Source: Zhongshania aquimaris (GTDB lineage Bacteria; Pseudomonadota; Gammaproteobacteria; Pseudomonadales; Spongiibacteraceae). Taken from it: a stretch of DNA of 64,000 nucleotides. The notes below the pieces were generated by a model. The model was not told where the DNA came from. It was given only the letters and a program-made list of their open reading frames with translations, and did no database searches. Location: positions 574,537-638,536 of the forward strand of contig NZ_JAHWDQ010000002.1 in assembly GCF_019312595.1 (NCBI RefSeq). Reading direction: 5' to 3'. The translations under genes were made by a program, and so were the position numbers. Shown here one piece after another: positions 27,998-35,800 of this stretch. Positions within the stretch are counted from its first letter, which is position 1; every line of letters begins with the position of its first letter.

Positions 27998-29905
27998 ATG
28001 AAAAATAATAATCAGCTGGCGACAGCTATCTCCCTGGTTTCGCTTGGACTCAGCAGTGCTGCGTGGTCGGCAAACGGAGAATTGTTTGGAATTGATTACA
28101 GTTCCAGTGGTTTTATTCGTGTAGAAGCCGCGGCCAAAACCGTAAGCGAAGAAAACCCATTTAATCAGCGTGGCAATGTATTTAATGGCGTGACTGTTGA
28201 TCGCAACGGTGGCGTCAATGCCGGCACTCTGCTTGGCTTAAATCTACCCTTTTCGGTCGGCTTGCCGCTCACTGATACGGCCACGCGCAATGGTGAGCAA
28301 GCAAATAACGATTTCAACTTCACCCAGGTGAGGTTGGAGAATACCTTGCAGCTGCGCTTTAGCGACAATTGGTCGGCGACTGCAAAAGTACGCGGTATTT
28401 TTGATGCCGCGCAATACGATGAGTTTGACCCAAATAGTGTGAACAGTAATGCGGCGGGCTTTTTATACGGCGAACCAAATTATTTTGAGTACGACGACTT
28501 TGAAACCGGCGGCGTTCAAAATCGCTTAGAAGTTGCCGGTGATAACTATATGGTCGATTTCCCCTCTCTATATTTAGATTACCAAAACGGACCTATATTG
28601 GTTCGTGCGGGTAATCAACAAATCGCATGGGGGCAGGCTTTATTTTTCCGAGTAATGGACGTTGCTAACGGCTTAGACTTGCGTCGCCATTTGATTTTAG
28701 ATTTCGCATCAGAGGAATATGCAGACGAGCGTATTTCTTCCCCGGCGATAAGAGTGTCTTATCAGCTAAATGCAAGCTGGGAGTTGGACATGTACGCACA
28801 GGCTTTTCAGCCAACCGTCTATGCTAACCCCAATACGCCCTATAACGTTATTGCCAGTCAATTCACCGTACATGATCGGTACAGTGATGCGAACGAAGAA
28901 ATTAATAGTGGTTTTCGCTTAAAGGGTAATATCGGTGATTTTGGTTTGCAGTTTATGTACACCAATCGCTACAACCCGGATGGCGTTTTTCGCTGGACCG
29001 CATCTAACGTAAATCGCGACGCGCCGGGGATCCCAGGCAGCGGTTTAATTTTATCTCAAACGCCACTTGAAATTGATCCGACTGGTGTGTGGAGCGCAGA
29101 GGAATGGTTTACCTATGCGGGTATGGCGCGGCTAGATGGCGTTGAAGGTCTGAATAAACTAATTACAGATTTCCCTGCTTCGCAGCTGCTATTGGCGAGA
29201 CCGGTAAATGGTATTGACGCTGCGAAAGAAGAACTCGACTTGTTCTTTATTCTCACTGGTGGCGCGGGCAGCGTAATCACCGGCAATGGTATGGGTGGTT
29301 TACGTGGCCACATTGAGCGTGAATATAAGCGGGAAGACATATTTGCCACCGGTTTTAGCTATATTTTCAGCGGCGAACCGGGAAGTTGGCTCGACCAGTT
29401 GATTCTTAATTTCGAAGTATCATTTACACCTGATCGTACTTTTACATCACCAGATCTTGGTCAGGATTATCTGGTTGAAGATGAATTTATCTCGGCCTTG
29501 GTTTTAGAAAAATACCAGCGTTTCAGTCGCAGTTTTCCAGCAACTTACTTTGTCTTCCAGTGGATGCATCGCACCGAAAGCGATTTGTTTGGTCGACATT
29601 TGAGCGGCATGGGTGGAACAATCAATAATGCGCCCACTGGAGTTGATGCTTGGGATGGTTTGGTGCTGGCTCTACAACAACCTTTCCCGGGCTTGGTGTG
29701 GCGCGCTGACCTTTCGGTTCTATATGACACACGTGGCGGTGTTTTTGTGCAGCCAGCACTCAAGTGGAAGCCAAGTGGCAATTGGAATATTGAAGCCTTT
29801 TACACTTATATCGATGACGATATTAGCTCAAACGCCAATGAAAATATTATGCAGACCTTTGATTGGGCTGAAGAGTTTGGCTTGCGGGTAGCGTATCAGT
29901 TTTAA
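27998..29905 (+). CDS. DUF1302 outer-membrane protein
   Basis: 635 residues with a signal peptide (SLVSLGLSSAAWSA). The body is rich in aromatic beta strands and ends in aromatic Phe (GLRVAYQF), the signature of outer-membrane barrel insertion. The ILVRAGNQQIAWGQALFFRVMDVANGLDLRRH region is characteristic of DUF1302. With the MMPL, DUF1329 and YCF48 proteins it would complete a path from inner to outer membrane. The codons just after the ATG contain AATAATAA (28004-28011), an Hfq/Crc-type motif. Confidence 0.9.
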   Translation: MKNNNQLATAISLVSLGLSSAAWSANGELFGIDYSSSGFIRVEAAAKTVSEENPFNQRGNVFNGVTVDRNGGVNAGTLLGLNLPFSVGLPLTDTATRNGEQANNDFNFTQVRLENTLQLRFSDNWSATAKVRGIFDAAQYDEFDPNSVNSNAAGFLYGEPNYFEYDDFETGGVQNRLEVAGDNYMVDFPSLYLDYQNGPILVRAGNQQIAWGQALFFRVMDVANGLDLRRHLILDFASEEYADERISSPAIRVSYQLNASWELDMYAQAFQPTVYANPNTPYNVIASQFTVHDRYSDANEEINSGFRLKGNIGDFGLQFMYTNRYNPDGVFRWTASNVNRDAPGIPGSGLILSQTPLEIDPTGVWSAEEWFTYAGMARLDGVEGLNKLITDFPASQLLLARPVNGIDAAKEELDLFFILTGGAGSVITGNGMGGLRGHIEREYKREDIFATGFSYIFSGEPGSWLDQLILNFEVSFTPDRTFTSPDLGQDYLVEDEFISALVLEKYQRFSRSFPATYFVFQWMHRTESDLFGRHLSGMGGTINNAPTGVDAWDGLVLALQQPFPGLVWRADLSVLYDTRGGVFVQPALKWKPSGNWNIEAFYTYIDDDISSNANENIMQTFDWAEEFGLRVAYQF

Positions 29906-29964
29906 CAACCCACCCTGCCGAGGCCGCGCGCCTCGGGTCTTGTCCATGTAATAACGGGACCTTT

Positions 29965-29990
29965 CCGGCGGGTAACTCCGCCGGCTTTTT
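29965..29990 (+). terminator. Intrinsic terminator inside the envelope gene set
   Basis: CCGGCGG-GTAACT-CCGCCGG followed by CTTTTT. A second hairpin without U tract (CCGAGGC ... GCCTCGG, 29918-29936) precedes it. It separates DUF1302 from the second DUF1329 gene and should lower expression of the downstream genes, or give them their own promoter. Confidence 0.85.
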
Positions 29991-30007
29991 CGTCAATGGG
30001 GCACGTG

Positions 30008-31384
30008 ATGGTATTTCATATAAAACGATTTGATCGCAATTACGCCCGCCGTCAATTTTTAAAGAAAACGGCAGGCTTGGCTGTCGGTGGTTTACTGATG
30101 CCGGTATGGAAGGCCATGGCGAATAATGGCGATTTCGCACCCGCCTATCCCGACGAATTACTGTCGATAGATGAATACACGAAAGGTAAATTAAAAGCGG
30201 GTGATTATATCGACGCAAGTAATGTCGATATTGTTAAAGATCTACTTGAACCCGTTAAATATTATCAGATTAAAGAAATGGGGCGCCGTTTACGGCTGCG
30301 GGAAACCACCCGCGACATCATGAAGTTAAGCCCCTGGGAATATCTTGAAGCCAGCTTTAAAAATCGCGGGCAGGCCAAATTTGATGACAAGGGTAATATT
30401 GTCACACTGGATGGCCAGCCGTGGATCGGCGGTATGCCCTTTCCCGATGCAAAAAACGGCCTGGAATTGTTTGCGGGCTTGACCATGAGCTGGGGGCGTC
30501 ACGACGCTTCTTTTTATGCCATTCGCGAATACGATTTAAGTCGTGAAGGAAAAATAAACTACCAGTATGAAAACGGTTGGGCTGAGTATGCGCCGACTGG
30601 GCGACTGGTCTTGCCAGGTGTTTATTGGAAGGGCCATGAAGATAAGTTGCGTTACCAGAGTGTCTTTTTTTCCGAACCGGATAGTGTGCGGGGCACATCG
30701 TACCTGAATATCTGGCATTACGATCAGAATAAATTTCCTGAGTTGTACGGCTATATTCCCGACTTCAAACGTATTCGACGCTTTCCTACTGACCAGCGCT
30801 TCGAGCCCTTGGTACCTGGCTCAAGTTTGTACTTGTCCGATGCCTGGGCCGCCGGCGACCCACTCCACACCTGGGGTAATTACAAGATTGTCTCCCGTGG
30901 TCCTATGTTGGCTGGTGTGAGCGGTGGCTGGAACTCCGCAAGTGAAAGCTGGGCGCACACAACCCACGGTGGCCCAAAAGGTGAGACCTTTTGGGATACC
31001 GATGTTGAGTTAGTGCCAGAGGCCATAGCCGTAGACGCCGAACCGACCGGTTTTCCACGCGCCCCGGTGGGTAAGAAACGGGTGTGGTTTGACGCGAGAA
31101 CACAGTTGCCGCTGGGCATGGTGTCCTTTGATCGGCGAGGGGAAATATTCCGCTCCTTTGATGGCGCTTACGGGCTCTATGAAGATGGCGAAAAGCGGGT
31201 GATGGACGGCAAGCATCCGTATTGGTCGTGGGGCCATGTGCATGCCTTCGACGTTCAAACAGGGCAGATGACTCGACTCGAACAGATGGCCAGTATGAGC
31301 GGTGGCCATAAAATGATGGTGAACTCCCAGGATATTTACGATCGCTATTTAACGAATGGCGCACTGAGACGATTAGGTAATTAA
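30008..31384 (+). CDS. DUF1329 protein with Tat signal (copy 2)
   Basis: 458 residues from the ATG at 30008 (GGGG upstream); a longer start at 29996 is possible. It is a clear paralogue of the protein at 25642-27021, sharing AYPDELLSI, GRRLRL, PWIGGMPFPDAKNG, RYQSVFFSEPDS, WAAGDPLHTWGNYKIVSRGPML and PTGFPRAPVGKKRVWFDARTQ. The Tat motif is more canonical here (YARRQFLKKTAG). Two paralogues in one locus suggest different cargo or relay steps. It follows a terminator. Confidence 0.9.
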   Translation: MVFHIKRFDRNYARRQFLKKTAGLAVGGLLMPVWKAMANNGDFAPAYPDELLSIDEYTKGKLKAGDYIDASNVDIVKDLLEPVKYYQIKEMGRRLRLRETTRDIMKLSPWEYLEASFKNRGQAKFDDKGNIVTLDGQPWIGGMPFPDAKNGLELFAGLTMSWGRHDASFYAIREYDLSREGKINYQYENGWAEYAPTGRLVLPGVYWKGHEDKLRYQSVFFSEPDSVRGTSYLNIWHYDQNKFPELYGYIPDFKRIRRFPTDQRFEPLVPGSSLYLSDAWAAGDPLHTWGNYKIVSRGPMLAGVSGGWNSASESWAHTTHGGPKGETFWDTDVELVPEAIAVDAEPTGFPRAPVGKKRVWFDARTQLPLGMVSFDRRGEIFRSFDGAYGLYEDGEKRVMDGKHPYWSWGHVHAFDVQTGQMTRLEQMASMSGGHKMMVNSQDIYDRYLTNGALRRLGN

Positions 31385-31407
31385 TAGTTTATTGTGAGGC
31401 AAACCCT

Positions 31408-32400
31408 ATGACACAAACATATAAAGCATTAGTTGGCACTCGCCAGGATGGCAAGCTATCAGTGGGCTTTGCCCAGCTCGATGCGGCAGACATTGGTGAT
31501 GGCGATGTGGAAATCGCAGTTGAATATTCTACATTGAATTACAAAGATGGACTGGCGATAAGTGATGCCATTCCCATTGTGCAACAAGAGCGCCTGATCT
31601 TAGGTATTGATATGGCGGGCACCGTTGTAAGCTCTGACAGTTCCCGCTTTGCCGTCGGTGATAGGGTAGTGATGAACGGCTACGGTGCGTCCGAAACCCA
31701 CAATGGTGGCTATACCGAGCGGCTGCGTACCAATGCGGATTACTTAGTAAAACTCCCCGACGGCATAACAACTCGTCAGGCGATGGCGATTGGCACCGCC
31801 GGCTACACCGCCATGCTCTCGGTTATGCGTTTAGAAAAATTAGGCGTAGTGCCTGAGTCAGGCGTCGTCTTGGTAACGGGTGCATCGGGTGGTGTGGGGA
31901 CGGTCGCTATTTCATTGCTCTCTGCGCTCGGCTACAGAGTGACGGCGTCTACCGGCCGAATGGAAGAGGCGGATTTTCTAAAGAGTCTGGGTGCCAATGA
32001 TGTGATCAATCGTGCAGAGCTGTCCGAGCCTGGTGAAATGATGCAAGCGCCACGCTGGGCGGCTGCAGTGGACTCGTGCGGTAGCCACACGTTGGCAAAC
32101 GTCATCGCACAGCTGCATTACAGTGGCGTTGTGACTGCCTGTGGTTTGGCGCAGGGCTTAGACCTACCAAGTAATATGATGCCATTTGCATTGCGCAATG
32201 TAACGCTGCTGGGTGTGGATTCGGTTCATGCGCCTATGAGCTTGCGCGAAGAGGCGTGGCGGAGATTGGCTAAGGATTTGGATATGGCGAAGTTGGAAGC
32301 CTTAACGATCAATATTCCCTTTGATGAGATACCGAGTGCAGCGGGTAAAATTTTGCAAGGCCAAATTCGCGGTCGCGCCGTAGTCGAGATCGCGAAATAA
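31408..32400 (+). CDS. acuI: Acrylyl-CoA reductase AcuI / YhdH-type quinone oxidoreductase
   Basis: 330 residues, medium-chain dehydrogenase/reductase without structural zinc. AcuI/YhdH landmarks are YSTLNYKDGLAI, LILGIDMAGTVVSS, GYGASETHNGGYTERLR, and nucleotide motif LVTGASGGVGTVAISLLSALGY, ending GRAVVEI. AcuI reduces acrylyl-CoA with NADPH. In this neighbourhood it may instead reduce another enoyl-CoA, so the symbol is tentative. It starts 23 bp after the second DUF1329 gene. Confidence 0.82.
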   Translation: MTQTYKALVGTRQDGKLSVGFAQLDAADIGDGDVEIAVEYSTLNYKDGLAISDAIPIVQQERLILGIDMAGTVVSSDSSRFAVGDRVVMNGYGASETHNGGYTERLRTNADYLVKLPDGITTRQAMAIGTAGYTAMLSVMRLEKLGVVPESGVVLVTGASGGVGTVAISLLSALGYRVTASTGRMEEADFLKSLGANDVINRAELSEPGEMMQAPRWAAAVDSCGSHTLANVIAQLHYSGVVTACGLAQGLDLPSNMMPFALRNVTLLGVDSVHAPMSLREEAWRRLAKDLDMAKLEALTINIPFDEIPSAAGKILQGQIRGRAVVEIAK

Positions 32401-32425
32401 TATTTTTTAATTAGTTTTAAATTAG

Positions 32426-32433
32426 AATAATAA
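32426..32433 (+). promoter_or_regulatory. A-rich AANAANAA motif at an SDR ribosome-binding site
   Basis: AATAATAA runs directly into the AAGGG ribosome site of the SDR gene at 32444, the placement used by Hfq/Crc to block translation in Pseudomonas. On its own this is weak evidence. Confidence 0.4.
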
Positions 32434-32443
32434 GGGCATTGTT

Positions 32444-33265
32444 ATGAGTAAAGAACTCGCCGTTTTTGGTTTGGAAGGTAAGGTTGCGGTGGTCACAGGC
32501 GCCGGTGCTGGGATTGGTGAAGCCTGCGCGCGCTTGTTTGCAAAAGCTGGCGCCGCTGTTGTGCTGGGTGATATCAACGTCGAGGCCTGCGAGCGCATAG
32601 CCGCCGAACTAAATGGTCAGGGCTTGCAGGCTAAGGCCGTGCGCTTAGACGTGACCAGCGAGGAAGATTGGGCTGCGCTAAAGCAGACCTTAGTCGCATG
32701 GAAAAATCGCTGGGATGTGTTGTTGAATAATGCTGGTATCTATATAGGCGGTATGTTGGAAAACAATACTAGCGCGCAGGTAAGTAAAATCAACCAGATT
32801 AATATTGAGTCGGTATTTCTCGGCACTCGCGCTGCGGTCGAGTGCATGAAGCCGGGAGCATGTTTTGCGAATGGCGGTTCGATTATTAATCTATCGTCGA
32901 TCGCGGGTTTGATTGGTGTGCCGGGACATAGTATCTACGGCGCAACCAAGGGCGCGGTGCGCTCGCTTACCAAACATAGTGCCGTCGAGTTCGCCAAGTT
33001 TGGCTACGGTGTGCGCGTTAATTCTCTACATCCAGGGCTTATCGAAACCGCGATGGGTGACCAGGCCTTGCAAGATTTTGTCGATATTGGTGTGGTTGCC
33101 AATGTGGACGAAGCAGCAGCGCTGCTTAAGTCCGCCATGATCCCCATGGGACGGCTTGGCAATGTGCAAGATATTGCCAACGCGGCACTGTTCTTGGCGT
33201 CGGATGCTAGCTCTTATGTGACCGGAATTGAGTTGACCGTAGACGGCGGTTTCTGCGCGGCTTAA
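32444..33265 (+). CDS. Short-chain dehydrogenase/reductase
   Basis: 273 residues, classical SDR: cofactor motif TGAGAGIGEACARL, acidic DIN after the second strand (NAD preference), LLNNAGIY, and catalytic SSIAGLIGVPGHSIYGATKGAV with Ser, Tyr and Lys. It is an alcohol dehydrogenase of unknown substrate, plausibly a hydroxyacyl or hydroxysteroid enzyme in this catabolic locus. It is followed 10 bp later by a second SDR. Confidence 0.9.
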   Translation: MSKELAVFGLEGKVAVVTGAGAGIGEACARLFAKAGAAVVLGDINVEACERIAAELNGQGLQAKAVRLDVTSEEDWAALKQTLVAWKNRWDVLLNNAGIYIGGMLENNTSAQVSKINQINIESVFLGTRAAVECMKPGACFANGGSIINLSSIAGLIGVPGHSIYGATKGAVRSLTKHSAVEFAKFGYGVRVNSLHPGLIETAMGDQALQDFVDIGVVANVDEAAALLKSAMIPMGRLGNVQDIANAALFLASDASSYVTGIELTVDGGFCAA

Positions 33266-33275
33266 GGAGAATATT

Positions 33276-34046
33276 ATGTCTTGTCAGGGAAAGGTGGCAT
33301 TGGTTACAGGCGGTGGCGTGGGGATCGGTGAAGCCACTTGCCGAAGTTTGGCGGCGGCGGGTGCGATTGTTGTGGTAACGGATATCGATGAAGCGTCTGG
33401 TAGTCGTGTCGCTGATGTCATCAATGCCGAGGGCAACTCAGCCATATTTATGAGGCTGGATGTCTGCGATGAGCCGCAGTGGCAGGCGGTGATTGCTCAG
33501 GTCATTGAACGTTATGGCCGCTTGCAAATTTTAATTAACAACGCCGGTATAGCTAATATTTGCGGCATAGAAGATGAAACCTTGGCGGGGTGGAGGAAGA
33601 CCAACACCATTAATAGTGACGCGGTGTTTATTGGTACCCGCGAAGCGATTCGCGTTATGAAAGAAACGGGTGGCAGCATCGTTAATATTTCTTCCATCGA
33701 GGGCATTGTCGGTGATCCTATGTTACCGGCTTATAATGCAAGCAAGGGCGCAGTGCGTGCGTTTACTAAGTCAGTTGCCTTGTACTGCGCAGATAAGAAT
33801 TATGGCATTCGCGTTAATTCAGTGCATCCCGGTTATGTGACAACACCACTGGTGAGTGGCGCTTTGGCGCGATTAGCACAGAGCGACGCCGAGGCGTTTG
33901 CCCAGCGCGTTGTGGCGAGCATTCCGATGGGGCGGATGGCTGAGCCAGCCGAGATAGCAAAAGGGATTGTGTTTTTAGCGTCTGACGATGCCAGTTATAT
34001 GACGGGCTCTGAGTTGATTATGGATGGCGGATACACGGCGCGTTAG
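33276..34046 (+). CDS. Short-chain dehydrogenase/reductase
   Basis: 256 residues, classical SDR: TGGGVGIGEATCRSL, DIDEASG (NAD-type acidic residue), ILINNAGIAN, and the catalytic SSIEGIVGDPMLPAYNASKGAV. It is similar in layout to 3-alpha/20-beta hydroxysteroid and cyclohexanol-type dehydrogenases, but no substrate can be named. It is the last gene of the catabolic run, 10 bp after the previous SDR. Confidence 0.9.
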   Translation: MSCQGKVALVTGGGVGIGEATCRSLAAAGAIVVVTDIDEASGSRVADVINAEGNSAIFMRLDVCDEPQWQAVIAQVIERYGRLQILINNAGIANICGIEDETLAGWRKTNTINSDAVFIGTREAIRVMKETGGSIVNISSIEGIVGDPMLPAYNASKGAVRAFTKSVALYCADKNYGIRVNSVHPGYVTTPLVSGALARLAQSDAEAFAQRVVASIPMGRMAEPAEIAKGIVFLASDDASYMTGSELIMDGGYTAR

Positions 34047-34109
34047 CAATATATTCGGCTATTTGCTTCTAAAATAATAAAATTAAGTAAGCTTTGTTTA
34101 GGGCTTCGT

Positions 34110-34556
34110 ATGCGCGAATATTTAATTTTTCCAATGATAGCGCTGCTCGTAGGCGCCTGCATTCCGGTTCAGGCGTCGATGAATGCGGTGCTGAGTAAGT
34201 CGTGGGGAAACGTTTTTTATCCAACACTAATTCTGTTTTCTGTTGCCTTACTTTGTATTGCTATTGTGGTAGTTGCAAAGGGCATTAGGCCGCCAGATTA
34301 TTCCGCTGTAATTGGTGTGCCCCCGTACGGATATATCGCCGGCGTGATTTTGCTTTGTAATATATTGTTGATTACCTATTTAGCACCCCGTATGGGAATG
34401 GGCAACGCGATATTCTATGTTGTGACGGGGCAGATTGTTGCCGCAGTATTAATCGATCACTTTGCCGTGTTTGGTGCTATTAAGGTACAGCTTTCCTGGC
34501 AGCGAATAAGCGGCATTATGCTAATGGTACTGGGAATAGCTTTGGCACGACATTAG
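34110..34556 (+). CDS. DMT family membrane protein, YdcZ/DUF606 type
   Basis: 148 residues, four to five membrane spans. The opening (PMIALLVGACIPVQASMNAVLSKSWGNVF) and the closing RISGIMLMVLGIALAR match the single-unit DUF606 (YdcZ) branch of the drug/metabolite transporters, which form dimers. The substrate is unknown. AATAATAA occurs at 34073-34080, about 30 bp before the start. Confidence 0.85.
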   Translation: MREYLIFPMIALLVGACIPVQASMNAVLSKSWGNVFYPTLILFSVALLCIAIVVVAKGIRPPDYSAVIGVPPYGYIAGVILLCNILLITYLAPRMGMGNAIFYVVTGQIVAAVLIDHFAVFGAIKVQLSWQRISGIMLMVLGIALARH

Positions 34557-34638
34557 CGCTCGCAAGACATAATGGCTTAAGTATAATGGGGCGACAATTA
34601 ATCGCTTATCTGACGAGCCACGGTGACGAGCCATTCCC

Positions 34639-34893
34639 ATGACAGAAAATACCGAACTTAAGTTATCTCCGCTGTGCCGTGTTATCGAGCAAGACGGCAA
34701 AACGCTTCGCGTTGAAATTTGTGAAGACGGCGACGGTGGCTGGCTACTTGAAGTCTTTGATGAGTTTAATAACTCCACCGTGTGGGAAGATTCGTTTGAA
34801 TCTGATCAAGATGCCTTATTTGAAATAGAAGCAACCATACGAGAAGAGGGCATCGATTGCTTAATTGGTCCTGTTGATGGCGGTATGCTGTGA
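34639..34893 (+). CDS. Small acidic conserved protein
   Basis: 84 residues, strongly acidic, no signal or membrane segment. CEDGDGGWLLEVFDEFNNSTVWEDSFESDQDALFEIEATIREEGI looks like a small single-domain fold of two strands and a helix. The family is unrecognised. Its stop overlaps the GTG start of the pteridine reductase gene (GTGA), so the two are translationally coupled. Confidence 0.75.
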   Translation: MTENTELKLSPLCRVIEQDGKTLRVEICEDGDGGWLLEVFDEFNNSTVWEDSFESDQDALFEIEATIREEGIDCLIGPVDGGML

Positions 34894-35651
34894 GCGGAAC
34901 GCGTAAAAACATGAACACGCCCGTTGCACTGGTAACCGGGGCCGCCCAACGTCTTGGTGCGGAGATTTGCAGAACGCTGCATGCGCGCGGCTATAATATT
35001 ATTATCCACTATCGATCTTCTCAGGTGCCGGCTGAGGCCTTGCGCGATGAATTAAATGCGCAGCGTGACGCTTCGGCGGTAATACTCTGTGCTGATATGA
35101 ACTCTGTGCTCGACGTGCAATCACTTGCTAAGCAAAGCTTAGCGCAATGGCAGCGTCTAGATGTGTTGGTGAATAATGCCTCGGGGTTTTACCCGACGGC
35201 ACTTGAAAGTGCGGTTGAAAAAGATTGGGATGCTTTGTTTAACAGTAATCTCAAGGGGCCATTTTTTCTTTCGCAGGCGGTGGCCCCAGCTTTGAAAGAA
35301 ACTACAGGTTGTATTGTCAATCTCGTCGATATTTACGCTCAAAAGCCACTGCAGGGATTCCCTATCTACTCGATGGCGAAAGCTGGCGTAGCGATGATGA
35401 CCCAGTCTTTGGCGCTTGAATTGGGTCCGGATGTTAGGGTCAATGGCGTGTCGCCCGGTGCTATTTTATGGCCTGTGGAAGAAACGGAATACAGTATCCA
35501 GGAAAAGCAGGATGTTAACCACCGCGTGCCACTGCGGCGTCAAGGTGAGGCAAGTGATATTGCTAAGACGGTGGTTTTTTTGGTGGCGGATGCGCCTTAT
35601 ATTACCGGTCAGATTATTTCGGTTGATGGTGGTCGAACGGTGTCTATGTGA
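34890..35651 (+). CDS. Pteridine reductase (FolM-like SDR)
   Basis: 253 residues from GTG at 34890; the ATG at 34911 is an alternative start that would drop seven residues. SDR with TGAAQRLGAEICRTL, NNASGFYPT (Ser where most SDRs have Gly, typical of pteridine reductases), and active site LVDIYAQKPLQGFPIYSMAKAGV. It reduces dihydrobiopterin/dihydrofolate-type pterins. It overlaps the preceding small gene by four bases. Confidence 0.87.
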   Translation: MSGTRKNMNTPVALVTGAAQRLGAEICRTLHARGYNIIIHYRSSQVPAEALRDELNAQRDASAVILCADMNSVLDVQSLAKQSLAQWQRLDVLVNNASGFYPTALESAVEKDWDALFNSNLKGPFFLSQAVAPALKETTGCIVNLVDIYAQKPLQGFPIYSMAKAGVAMMTQSLALELGPDVRVNGVSPGAILWPVEETEYSIQEKQDVNHRVPLRRQGEASDIAKTVVFLVADAPYITGQIISVDGGRTVSM

Positions 35652-35752
35652 AGTGAGTCATTAGGCAGTTATGAAAAAGTCCGCGTTAGAATATAAAAAT
35701 ATTATTTATATTTCGGTTGGTTTCTAAATATTGGGCCCCGTTTGTATCGATA

Positions 35753-35800
35753 GGGAAAGCACCAAATTCATTGCTGGCGCTTTCCCTGCCGTTTTATTTA
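35753..35800 (+). terminator. Intrinsic terminator
   Basis: GGGAAAGC ... GCTTTCCC with an inner CCA/TGG pair, followed by a T-rich tract (CCGTTTTATTTATT) in the rightward direction. It ends transcription after the pteridine reductase gene and overlaps the last codons of the convergent acs gene. Confidence 0.7.
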
